Assembly: GCA_964453215.1 (NCBI GenBank)
Contig: CAYVRR010000021.1
Location: 1 to 29,576 of the forward strand
DNA from: SABI01 sp964453215
Lineage (GTDB): Bacteria > Spirochaetota > Spirochaetia > Sphaerochaetales > Sphaerochaetaceae
Length of the DNA stretch: 29,576 nt
Direction of reading: 5' to 3'
A program made the translations under genes and the position numbers. Of this stretch, positions 1-7,210 are shown in pieces; positions within the stretch are counted from its first letter, which is position 1, and every line of letters begins with the position of its first letter. The notes beneath the pieces were generated by a model. The model was not told the DNA's origin, ran no database searches, and saw nothing but the letters and a program-made list of their open reading frames with translations.

Positions 1-198
1 TCCAAAGCCAAACTTTACTCTTTTTGTTAATGTGTTAATGATGAGTCCCTCTCTTGTGGTGTGTACATAATGGAGAAATTGTAATCTGAGTTTGCTCTAT
101 TAGCAACAGAAATGGTAATATATAACAAAGGGGAAACTAATGAAGTGATGAGCATAAGGTTTTTGCTATAGAGTAAGTAGCACTTTTTAGACCCTTGC

Positions 199-567
199 TT
201 ATATGAGAATCTGAAGTCTTGTTTTTGTATAGAGTACCATCTCTTTGATTAACTCACATGGAAGAATCTTATCTAGAGGGAATTGTACAGATCCTTTTCC
301 AGTTTTTAGATGAGCTAATTGTTCACTAAACTCATCAATCGTTTCAATTCCAGGATAGAAGCCAACATGGTGTGTGAAGCCTGCTACCATTATTTGCTGA
401 TCTCTTTTTCCATTCTCTGTTAATGAAAAAGCAATAATGTTGTAATTAATCATACAAATAGCTTCTGGCACTATATCTGTTATGCATTTCATTAAGAGTG
501 AGAGTATTTCTTGTGTTTTTTGAGGTTGGTCATTCATGTATTGATCTACTGTGTTATATGTTGGCAT
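199..567 (-). CDS. DUF1801 (YdhG-like) family protein
   Basis: A 122-residue protein resembling the DUF1801/YdhG family, small cytosolic proteins of the CyaY/YjbR-like fold. Biochemical role is not established; some members are annotated as iron chaperones. Recognisable family features are the N-terminal 'VDQYM' segment, an 'IVPEA' helix, 'NYNIIAF', the 'GFTHHVGFYP' strand-turn and the closing 'KTGKGSVQFPLD' motif followed by a C-terminal helix. Length is normal for the family. The start is supported by an AGAGGAG ribosome-binding site. The gene lies 14 bases after the stop of the EamA permease on the same strand, so the two are probably co-transcribed. Nothing links the two functions beyond this. 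Family assignment is fairly sure; function is not. Confidence 0.85.
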   Translation of the reverse strand: MPTYNTVDQYMNDQPQKTQEILSLLMKCITDIVPEAICMINYNIIAFSLTENGKRDQQIMVAGFTHHVGFYPGIETIDEFSEQLAHLKTGKGSVQFPLDKILPCELIKEMVLYTKTRLQILI

Positions 568-581
568 CTATTACTCCTCTT

Positions 582-1454
582 TTAAAAAGAGTCTTCACTC
601 TTGTTTCTTTTATACATGATGTATCCAGCTATGAATATCAAAAGGTAGCCAATAATACTAAAAAGGTCAGGGAATTCTTCAAAAAGGAATATTCCTAAGA
701 TACTTGCTACTATAATCTGGGCATATTGATATATGGAAACATCTCCTGCTTGAGCATATGTATAGGAAATAGTTAATAAAAATTGTGCTCCTGCTGCAAA
801 AGTTCCTGCAGTTAACAGTAGCATAACCTGATTTAAAGTGGGTGCTGTATATTCAATGAAAAGAAATGGGAGGCAGATAATTGTAGAAATGAGGGAGAAG
901 TAAAAGACAATTGTATAGGTGTTCTCTTTATCACCTAGATAACTTACCACTGTGTAGGCTAATCCTGCGACTACCGCAGAAGATACACCTATCAATGCAG
1001 GCATTGTAGATGAGAATTGAAATCCAGGTTTGATAATGAGAACAGATCCAAGGAGTGCGATGAAAAGCGAAATTATTTGTATAGGGCGAACCTTATTTTT
1101 AAGAAATATTGAAGCAAAAAGAACTACAAAGAAAGGACTTAGTTTGTTGAGCATTGATGAATCTGCTAGTATAAGACGATCTATACTGAAAAAGTATAAG
1201 ATAATTCCCACCGATCCTATAAGACCTCTCAGAATTAACATGCTTCTATTCTTTCTTTCACCCCATAAAGGTTGCTTTCTATACTTAAGGATAGAGAAAG
1301 AGATAACAAGGGCTACTATATTTCGAAAAAAGGCTTTCTCCATGGAAGGGAGATCTCCCGCTAACTTGACAAAAGCAGACATAAAGGCAAAAAGAGAAGC
1401 AGATATAATCATAAAAAGAATAGCTTTTGTTTTTTTAGTATGGTGGTCGTACAA
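582..1454 (-). CDS. EamA/DMT-family permease
   Basis: A 290-residue integral membrane protein of the drug/metabolite transporter superfamily, with two EamA repeats (about residues 10-145 and 155-285) and roughly ten hydrophobic segments. Typical features are the first-helix 'ASLFAFMSAFVKL', the 'FFRNIVALV' segment of repeat 1, 'LNKLSPFFVVLFASIFL' at the end of repeat 1, and a matching 'YAQIIVASILGIFLFEE' in repeat 2. A positively charged tail follows the last helix. Substrate cannot be read from sequence; family members export amino acids, nucleosides or other metabolites across the inner membrane. The start is a TTG chosen because an AGGAG site sits about seven bases upstream. The nearby ATG is in another frame. 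It leads a probable two-gene operon with the DUF1801 gene. Confidence 0.9.
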   Translation of the reverse strand: MYDHHTKKTKAILFMIISASLFAFMSAFVKLAGDLPSMEKAFFRNIVALVISFSILKYRKQPLWGERKNRSMLILRGLIGSVGIILYFFSIDRLILADSSMLNKLSPFFVVLFASIFLKNKVRPIQIISLFIALLGSVLIIKPGFQFSSTMPALIGVSSAVVAGLAYTVVSYLGDKENTYTIVFYFSLISTIICLPFLFIEYTAPTLNQVMLLLTAGTFAAGAQFLLTISYTYAQAGDVSIYQYAQIIVASILGIFLFEEFPDLFSIIGYLLIFIAGYIMYKRNKSEDSF

Positions 1455-1566
1455 AAATCATCTCCTAAAATATTAGTCTTGCTATACTATATAGTTTAGA
1501 GCATCTAATACATACCTCCCATAAGAGAGGATACATGAGAAAACTTTGAATTGAAAAAAGTTGTCG

Positions 1567-1596
1567 TTGTGTTTCTCTCGTGTAGTCGTTTATAAT
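1567..1596 (+). promoter_or_regulatory. Candidate sigma70 promoter for the NT5C nucleotidase
   Basis: TTGTGT (1567-1572), an 18-base spacer and a perfect TATAAT (1591-1596). This would start transcription near 1603, leaving a short leader that contains a GAGGAG site (1615-1620) eight bases before the ATG at 1629. The -10 is strong and the -35 moderate. Confidence 0.55.
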
Positions 1597-1628
1597 ACAA
1601 AGTCATTACGCAATGAGGAGCTTTTGGT

Positions 1629-2078
1629 ATGGAAAAAAAGATGCTATATGTCGATATGGATAATGTGCTAGTTAATTTTCCTTCAGCTTTTGAGAAATTA
1701 GATTCTGAAATATATGAATTATATAAGGAAAAAGATGAGATTCCTCATATTTTCTCTTTGATGGATCCAGTGGAGGGGGCTGTTGAAGCTTTTCATTTTC
1801 TCTCTCTTCATTTTGATACATATATTTTAAGCACAGCTCCATGGAACAATCCATCTGCATGGTCTGATAAATTAGAGTGGGTTAAAAAACATCTTGGTAC
1901 ACCCGCATTCAAACGATTAATACTCTCCCATCATAAAAATCTCAATAGGGGTGATTTCCTTATTGATGATAGAACTCATAATGGAGCTGATAAGTTTGGT
2001 GGAGAGCTTATCGTATTTAACCCAAAGGATCTTCGTCCTTGGGATAGTGTTGTTGAGTATCTGACTCAATATATATAG
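1629..2078 (+). CDS. 5'(3')-deoxyribonucleotidase-like HAD phosphatase (NT5C family)
   Basis: A 149-residue HAD-superfamily hydrolase of the NT5C type, expected to dephosphorylate (deoxy)nucleoside monophosphates in the cytosol. Motif I is 'LYVDMDNVLVNF' with the nucleophile D9 and acid/base D11. 'YILSTAPWNNPSAW' is the motif II region and the family-specific substrate loop. 'SHHKNLNRGDFLIDDRTHNG' carries the motif III lysine and the paired aspartates of motif IV. Length is slightly below the usual 170-200 residues because the cap is short. The ATG is preceded by GAGGAG at good distance. The gene stands alone with its own promoter. Substrate range (dNMP versus NMP) cannot be told from sequence. 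Confidence 0.88.
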   Translation: MEKKMLYVDMDNVLVNFPSAFEKLDSEIYELYKEKDEIPHIFSLMDPVEGAVEAFHFLSLHFDTYILSTAPWNNPSAWSDKLEWVKKHLGTPAFKRLILSHHKNLNRGDFLIDDRTHNGADKFGGELIVFNPKDLRPWDSVVEYLTQYI

Positions 2079-2142
2079 AATTATTATTCAATATTGTAGG
2101 AAGTATAAGAGAAATTTGATGTATAACTATTACAATAGACTC

Positions 2143-2170
2143 TTTACATGCTATGTACACTATTTAAGAT
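2143..2170 (+). promoter_or_regulatory. Candidate promoter for the LytTR/GHKL two-component pair
   Basis: TTTACA (2143-2148), a 16-base spacer and TAAGAT (2165-2170), about 50 bases ahead of the response-regulator start. The match is moderate and the region is AT-rich, so a chance match is possible. Confidence 0.35.
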
Positions 2171-2221
2171 GAATTTTTAGAGAAAACAGGATAGTATATT
2201 AGATTGATAGTGATGGAGAAT

Positions 2222-2950
2222 ATGATAAAAATAGCAATTTGTGATGATGATAAAAACGAACTTAATAGAGCGAGCACTAATTGTTTTGCTTATGCTGCTA
2301 CGTATCCAGAACAAGATATAAGGATTAGTACGTTTGATCTAGCAAGTGACTTAATAAAATACCTTGAGGTGCACGACAATTTTGATATTTATATTCTAGA
2401 TATCTACATGCCAAATACTAGTGGCGTTGAGTTAGCTAAGACAATTAGAGAGAGAGATGATGAGAGCGAGATAATCTTTCTTACTTCATCCACAGTTCAT
2501 GCTATTGAAGCTTTTTCCCTACATGCGGCTCATTATCTTGTGAAACCCTATTCTTTAGAGAAATTTGATAATGCTCTAGCCAAAGCGTTTAAACAGTTAG
2601 AAAAAACTAAAAAGGCACAAGTTACTTTAAAATCAATTACTGGCGTTCATAAGGTGTTATTTAGTGATTTTCTCTATGCTGAAACCGAAAAACATCTACA
2701 ACATATCCACTTGAAGGATGGCACTTCCTTGCGAGTGCGTATGTCTTCCATTGAGTTGTTTGATCGACTTAATCATGAAAAAAGGTTTTATAAATGTGGA
2801 AGCACGTATATCCTTAATCTTGGCAAGATAAAAGAGATAACACCTAAACTAATACTATTTGATAATCAACAACATATTTTTACCCAGAGACGACATTACA
2901 AACATCTTATAGATACGTATACTCGATACTCTTTAGAGAGAGGGGAATGA
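2222..2950 (+). CDS. LytTR-family response regulator (AgrA-like)
   Basis: A 242-residue two-component regulator. Residues 1-120 form a receiver domain with the acidic cluster D8-D10 in 'IAICDDD', the phospho-acceptor D60 in 'YILDIYMP', T88 and K108 in 'YLVKPY'. Residues about 138-235 match a LytTR DNA-binding domain: 'LYAETEKHLQHIHLKDG', 'RMSSIELFDRL' and 'FYKCGSTYILNLGKIKEI'. I chose ATG 2222 because it begins directly at the receiver's first strand. In-frame TTG 2204, GTG 2210 and ATG 2213 are alternatives; a GGAGA sits only two or three bases before 2222, so the exact start is uncertain. The stop overlaps the kinase start by four bases (ATGA), implying translational coupling. It is expected to be phosphorylated by that kinase and to bind direct repeats at target promoters. 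Confidence 0.92.
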   Translation: MIKIAICDDDKNELNRASTNCFAYAATYPEQDIRISTFDLASDLIKYLEVHDNFDIYILDIYMPNTSGVELAKTIRERDDESEIIFLTSSTVHAIEAFSLHAAHYLVKPYSLEKFDNALAKAFKQLEKTKKAQVTLKSITGVHKVLFSDFLYAETEKHLQHIHLKDGTSLRVRMSSIELFDRLNHEKRFYKCGSTYILNLGKIKEITPKLILFDNQQHIFTQRRHYKHLIDTYTRYSLERGE

Positions 2951-4227
2951 TAAATTATTATGTTTTGGTAACGCCACTAATTACCCTCCTATTATCCCTA
3001 ATAATTATGTTTGATATAGCTACGTTTCGTTTTTCTAGGAAAAAGATGGTAATTATTACGTCGATTGAATTAGTAGCATTATTTGTGTTAAACGGTGGAG
3101 TAATCGCCTTTGCAGGGCTTCAAGTATATGCTGCATGGTATGTTCTCATTATAGTCATACCTCCCTTTACGATATTTTTCTTTACAAGTATATATCGAGA
3201 TGCTCGAGATATATTCACTATTTTATTAATAATATTTATTAGTTTTTTTACCACCATTCCAGCTCTTTGGTTTGCTTTTTCTATGTCAAATCAGTACTTG
3301 TCTTATAATATTGCAAGAGTAGTAATTTTCTTTCTAGTATTTTTTATTATTCATAAGTTTTTTAGAAAGCCGTATATGTTGTTGCAAAGTGAAGTTGTCA
3401 AAGGATGGGGGGTGTTTTCTTTCTTGCCTTTGATTGGTTCAGGGGTTCTCTATTATGAATTTTTACAATACAGCATGAAAGGTGATTTTGTTGATTCTCT
3501 TTCTATAATCTCTATCACAGTATTAATGATGATTTTTGTATTTGTGATGATTTTGTATATGTTTAAGCAACTTCATGAAAAATATATGATACAAGAGCAG
3601 CAAAGGATACTACAACTTCAAAATAAAGCACAGTTAGATCAGTTTACTCTCTTTAAGGAAGATTCAGAGAAATCAAATCGTAGGTGGCACGATTTGCGCC
3701 ATAACACACAGGGGATAATTGAAATTCTGGAACAAGGGGATGCAGATAAGGCTATTATGTATTTAAAAGAGTCTATGGAAATGAGGAATATTCCTCATTT
3801 TACATATTGTGCGCACCCTGCGGTGAACAGTATTCTTTGCCTATGGGCAGAGCGTTGTATGCAAGAGAATATCTTATTTGAGGTGATGACAACTTTTCCA
3901 GAAATATTAGAAATTGAACCAATGGAATTGTCAGCACTATTCTCTAATGCAATAGAAAATGGGTACAATTCTTGCTTAGATTTGCCAAAAGATAGTAATA
4001 GGTATATTAAAGTGGAAGCTCAATATAATGGTAAGAGGTTGGCAGTGGGAGTTACCAATACATGTGTTAATGATGTGATTTTTGAAGGGGGAATGCCTGT
4101 TTCTCAAAGGGAGGGGGGAGGTATTGGTACACGGAGCATGGTATATACTATTAAGCGTTTTCAAGGAGCATATACTTTTGAGGCACACGATGGGTTATTC
4201 TTTACAAGATTTGTCCTTAATGTGTAA
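2947..4227 (+). CDS. GHKL-type sensor histidine kinase (AgrC/ComD-like)
   Basis: A 426-residue membrane kinase. The first ~205 residues hold about six hydrophobic helices with no sizeable extracytoplasmic domain, the layout of peptide-sensing or small-ligand-sensing HPK10 kinases. A coiled linker (about 210-240) leads to the phospho-acceptor H252 in 'WHDLRHNTQGI'. The N box is 'LFSNAIENGYNS' (N334, N338) and the G box 'EGGGIGTRSM' (about 390-398). The C terminus matches a HATPase_c_5 (GHKL) fold. It partners with the upstream LytTR regulator through a four-base overlap. Agr and Com systems use a peptide signal, but no agrB/agrD-like genes or small peptide gene are visible in either flank. The ligand is therefore unknown. 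Confidence 0.9.
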   Translation: MINYYVLVTPLITLLLSLIIMFDIATFRFSRKKMVIITSIELVALFVLNGGVIAFAGLQVYAAWYVLIIVIPPFTIFFFTSIYRDARDIFTILLIIFISFFTTIPALWFAFSMSNQYLSYNIARVVIFFLVFFIIHKFFRKPYMLLQSEVVKGWGVFSFLPLIGSGVLYYEFLQYSMKGDFVDSLSIISITVLMMIFVFVMILYMFKQLHEKYMIQEQQRILQLQNKAQLDQFTLFKEDSEKSNRRWHDLRHNTQGIIEILEQGDADKAIMYLKESMEMRNIPHFTYCAHPAVNSILCLWAERCMQENILFEVMTTFPEILEIEPMELSALFSNAIENGYNSCLDLPKDSNRYIKVEAQYNGKRLAVGVTNTCVNDVIFEGGMPVSQREGGGIGTRSMVYTIKRFQGAYTFEAHDGLFFTRFVLNV

Positions 4228-4230
4228 AAT

Positions 4231-4252
4231 GAGCAGCTTATTAAAGCTGCTC
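4231..4252. terminator. Perfect hairpin between kinase and aldolase genes, possible bidirectional terminator
   Basis: A 9-bp perfect stem GAGCAGCTT/AAGCTGCTC with a four-base loop starts three bases after the kinase stop. In the + direction it is not followed by a T tract. In the - direction, 57 bases after the aldolase stop, it is followed by ATTTTA. It most likely ends transcription from both convergent genes, with the better T tract serving the aldolase side. Confidence 0.6.
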
Positions 4253-4308
4253 CCTATACCAATGATGCATAAAAAATAACGAAATTAATGTATGCAACTT
4301 TCTTAATA

Positions 4309-5196
4309 TTACGTAATACTTGCTGCGTATATTCCCTTAATTGATTCACTCATCATGCTATTAAATTCGTCATCACTCTGCTTTACATTCAAGTCTTGAG
4401 CGAGAGCTCTTGAGAAGCTTGCAATGAGACCATTGTTTTTTGCTAATAATGCGTTTGCTTCATCTCTACTATACCCACCTGAGAGGGCTACAATTCGAAC
4501 AATATGTTCGTCCTTCATTATATCACTATAGAAGTTGGGTATAGTTGGAATAGTGAGTTTAAGCATTATTTTATCTTCAGTATGTAGATGAGCAAGTTGT
4601 TTTACTATCTCCTCTTTAAGAATCTGTTCACTCTTTTCCTTATCTTTACTGTGGATATCTACTTCTGGTTCAATGATAGGCACTAAACCCATGTTTAAGA
4701 TTATTTTACCTATCTCAAACTGTTGTTCTACAACTCTTTTAATTCCCTCTTTGTTTGCACTTTTAATAACTGATCGCATCTTTGTTCCAAAGATTCCCAT
4801 TTTTACAGCACGCTGTAGCAATTGATCTAAGTGTGGAATTGGTTTCATTATTTGAACCCCATCAGAAAGGTCAGCGAGGCCTTTGTCTATTTTTAAAAAT
4901 GGTATGATGTGTTTCTTTTCCCATAGATATGTTGATGTAGGAACTGTATCTATCAATCTGTCCATTGTGTGTTCAAATAAAATAGTTCCAAGAATATACT
5001 CACTAGAAAAAGAGGGGCTTGTAATAATCCTTGTTCTCATTTTGTGAACAGCTTCAAACATCTCTTTGTCATTCGAGTAGGCATCTTTTGTAACACCATA
5101 TTGTAATAAAGCCTTAGGGGTACTTCCTCCACTTTGATCAAGTGCTGCAATGAACCCCTTTCCTGTTTTCATCCTATCTAGTTGCTCTTGATTCAT
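4309..5196 (-). CDS. fda: Fructose-1,6-bisphosphate aldolase, class I
   Basis: A 295-residue cytosolic enzyme that cleaves fructose-1,6-bisphosphate to dihydroxyacetone phosphate and glyceraldehyde-3-phosphate in glycolysis, and runs the reverse in gluconeogenesis. It belongs to the short bacterial class I family known from staphylococci (about 296 residues). The N terminus is 'KGFIAALDQSGGSTPKAL'. 'IIEPEVD' carries the expected acid/base E176, and 'MLKLTIP' carries the Schiff-base K213. 'VALSGGYSRDEAN' binds phosphate. These residues agree with the family positions to within one. No metal-binding site is needed in this class. An AAGGAGAT site lies about eight bases before the ATG. The PPOX gene lies 103 bases upstream on the same strand. 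Assignment is very secure; whether a class II aldolase also exists cannot be seen here. Confidence 0.95.
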   Translation of the reverse strand: MNQEQLDRMKTGKGFIAALDQSGGSTPKALLQYGVTKDAYSNDKEMFEAVHKMRTRIITSPSFSSEYILGTILFEHTMDRLIDTVPTSTYLWEKKHIIPFLKIDKGLADLSDGVQIMKPIPHLDQLLQRAVKMGIFGTKMRSVIKSANKEGIKRVVEQQFEIGKIILNMGLVPIIEPEVDIHSKDKEKSEQILKEEIVKQLAHLHTEDKIMLKLTIPTIPNFYSDIMKDEHIVRIVALSGGYSRDEANALLAKNNGLIASFSRALAQDLNVKQSDDEFNSMMSESIKGIYAASIT

Positions 5197-5299
5197 AATC
5201 TATATCTCCTTTACTTAAAAGTTTTTAGTATCTGTTTATATAGAGTTAAGATAATCATAAAATTGTTGTAAAACACGTGGTGGTTATAGGTGATGGTTT

Positions 5300-5671
5300 T
5301 TATTTCAGCTCATCTTTTCCACTATATATTTGAGTTGTATTGATAACAAGGGCACCGAGTCCTGGGTGTTTAGTGGGATTCCAACTTTTCATCCAGGTGT
5401 AAATATCTCCACTTGTGTGATACTCAATTTCCCCTTTTATTTGATAAGACTTTCCACTAGTAGTAATAAAGAGAACAGATGCTTTACTTTTTGTTTCTAT
5501 GTTTTGTTTAGTCTTGTAAAAGTAATTGTCTGCGATGACAATGCGTGAGTCATCACTAAGTTCTACGCATGTGGCATAAATGCTGTTAGGCATACCATTA
5601 TTGTCTACAGTGGTTAGTACGATAGCGCCATCTCTTTGTTCCCAAGCTTTTTTTAATACTTCATTACTCAT
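5300..5671 (-). CDS. Pyridoxamine 5'-phosphate oxidase-fold (PPOX) flavin-binding protein
   Basis: A 123-residue split-barrel protein similar to small PPOX-family proteins that bind FMN or related flavins. Features seen are the N-terminal helix, 'AIVLTTVDNNGMPNSIYAT' (the family's first strand pair with a G-x-P turn), 'VIADNYFYKTKQNIETKSK' (the usual 'K-T-x-x-N' strand-helix) and 'ASVLFITTSGKSYQIKGEI'. The length fits the minimal fold, which functions as a homodimer. True PNPOx substrate residues are not evident, so it is unlikely to be the pyridoxine enzyme. A generic flavin reductase or flavin-binding role is more likely. A GGAAAA ribosome site and a TACAAT box lie upstream, so it may have its own promoter. 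Confidence 0.82.
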   Translation of the reverse strand: MSNEVLKKAWEQRDGAIVLTTVDNNGMPNSIYATCVELSDDSRIVIADNYFYKTKQNIETKSKASVLFITTSGKSYQIKGEIEYHTSGDIYTWMKSWNPTKHPGLGALVINTTQIYSGKDELK

Positions 5672-5791
5672 GTTGTTTTCCTTATTATGAAAGTTATTTG
5701 TGTATCTATTGTAGCATAGTACGGATGCACATACTTTTAAAGAATATTTATTCTATGTTGTCGATGTACATCTTTTTCACTGCAATATTTT

Positions 5792-7027
5792 CTAAGTGAG
5801 AATTCGTTTTAAAGCATCTTTAATTTCATCTTCAAAATACGTAGTATGTAAAAAATCATGTGTCGTGTTAGGGAGTAACGCGCGCATATCTTTTGAAAGA
5901 ACATAATTCCTTAATTTATTTTCTCTTTTAATTCCCACCATTTTTGCGATGAGGCTTATGATGTTTGTTGTAGTATATAGGTGTTTTTCTTCGTGCAAAA
6001 AGAAATGTAATTCACAGAAGTGACACACTGCAACAACCTGTTGAGCATTAGTTTGTTCTATTTCATCTATCCTATCATGCAGGAGTTTATTAAATATTGT
6101 GGGTATGTTCACTGAGGTGTTACTTCCACAGCAGTGAGTATTTTTTCCATGATGTTTCATTTCTATTAATTCAAGGGTTGGTATTTTTTGTAATAACTTT
6201 CGTGGAGCATCATTATCTACTCCTGTAAAAGATGCCTTACAAGCTTCATGAAGAGTTATTTTCATTTTCTCACCCACAAAAGATAATGAGTCAAAGTTAT
6301 CTAATATATATTCATGTACTGACATGATTTTTATATCTTTATAGTGTGACCCATCAATGTAATGAGTGAGGCGACAGTGGCACGTTGAACACCATAAAAG
6401 TAACACCTTTGGTTGATACTCTTCAATAGCTGTAAAGAGACTATTTGTGAGAGTTATCCCCATTTCCATTTCGCCACTTCCATAGCATCTGTCTCCACAG
6501 CAATGTTCAATTCCAGGCATGAACGAGTACTCTTTTCCTATTTTATCAAGAATATCTAGGGTATTAAGTATCTTCTCTGGTTGAATATAGACATTGCATC
6601 CTGGGAAAAATAGTATTTGAGCTTTTTTATTGATAGGAGTTGTAATTCTCTTATACTCATCAATACTCGTTTGTGTTCGTGATAATATCTTATGATCTTT
6701 ATAGACATCTTGATGCAATTGAGATGAATCCTTTAGTTTTGTATATTCACTAAAAATAATTTCATTCACTAGCATAGGATTCAATTCTTTAGGACAGGTA
6801 TTAATGGTACATTTAAAACATTTTTGGCACGAGTAAGCTCGTGTGTAGACGATGTTGTTTTGTTTGCCATCATTCATATATTTGAATAGAGATTGTTGAA
6901 TGGTTCTAGAAGAGATGTTGCTTATTTCAGTCTCTTTGATAACAGGACACATAGCTGCACAGCGTCCACATTGTGTGCAATTTTCTAAAAAATGCTTTTT
7001 GTAGGAGGCAAAAAAATCTAATTTCAT
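5792..7027 (-). CDS. (Fe-S)-binding oxidoreductase with two CCG domains (HdrD/GlpC-like)
   Basis: A 411-residue redox protein. A ferredoxin-like part carries two [4Fe-4S] motifs: C17, C20, C23, C27 ('CTQCGRCAAMCP') and C67, C70, C73, C78. Two cysteine-rich CCG domains follow, each with the pattern C...CC...CxxC: C144, C176-C177, C213, C216, and C263, C299-C300, C335, C338. Spacings of about 31-35 residues match the HdrB/HdrD pattern for non-cubane clusters. This architecture occurs in heterodisulfide reductase D, GlpC and glycolate/lactate dehydrogenase Fe-S subunits, which pass electrons from a flavoprotein to quinone or thiol acceptors. No FAD subunit is adjacent, so the partner is unknown. 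No membrane anchor is seen. The start ATG lacks a strong Shine-Dalgarno site. Confidence 0.88.
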   Translation of the reverse strand: MKLDFFASYKKHFLENCTQCGRCAAMCPVIKETEISNISSRTIQQSLFKYMNDGKQNNIVYTRAYSCQKCFKCTINTCPKELNPMLVNEIIFSEYTKLKDSSQLHQDVYKDHKILSRTQTSIDEYKRITTPINKKAQILFFPGCNVYIQPEKILNTLDILDKIGKEYSFMPGIEHCCGDRCYGSGEMEMGITLTNSLFTAIEEYQPKVLLLWCSTCHCRLTHYIDGSHYKDIKIMSVHEYILDNFDSLSFVGEKMKITLHEACKASFTGVDNDAPRKLLQKIPTLELIEMKHHGKNTHCCGSNTSVNIPTIFNKLLHDRIDEIEQTNAQQVVAVCHFCELHFFLHEEKHLYTTTNIISLIAKMVGIKRENKLRNYVLSKDMRALLPNTTHDFLHTTYFEDEIKDALKRILT

Positions 7028-7081
7028 TAAAACACTCTACCACACATAGATAGAGCAGACCAAGAGGAAAATGTACTCCTT

Positions 7082-7107
7082 TAGATGTAGAACTTTTTTT
7101 ACATCTA
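7082..7107. promoter_or_regulatory. Inverted repeat upstream of the CCG-domain gene, possible operator
   Basis: A perfect 8-bp inverted repeat TAGATGTA (7082-7089) and TACATCTA (7100-7107) with a ten-base T-rich centre lies 55-80 bases ahead of the Fe-S protein start. Its size and position suit a dimeric repressor site or an untranslated-leader hairpin. No clear promoter consensus was found beside it. Confidence 0.35.
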
Positions 7108-7154
7108 TTGGTATCTGTATATGAATTTGTTGGGGGAGGGCTACCTCTAGTTGT

Positions 7155-7182
7155 TATGCAGGAATGATTACACTCCTGCATA
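7155..7182 (-). terminator. Hairpin 3' of leucyl aminopeptidase
   Basis: A perfect 9-bp stem TATGCAGGA/TCCTGCATA with a ten-base loop, 28 bases past the aminopeptidase stop on the - strand. It lacks a following T tract in both directions, so it is either a weak or factor-dependent terminator or a 3'-end stabilising hairpin. Confidence 0.45.
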
Positions 7183-7210
7183 AAGAAAGCTATGGTAAGA
7201 AATATTTTTT

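Noticed and set aside
1030..1476. 148-codon + strand frame opposite the EamA gene
   Set aside because: Antisense to clear membrane-helix coding; no promoter or ribosome site.
4082..4279. Small + strand frame over the kinase 3' end and the hairpin
   Set aside because: Out of frame with the G box of the kinase and includes the terminator hairpin; no independent support.
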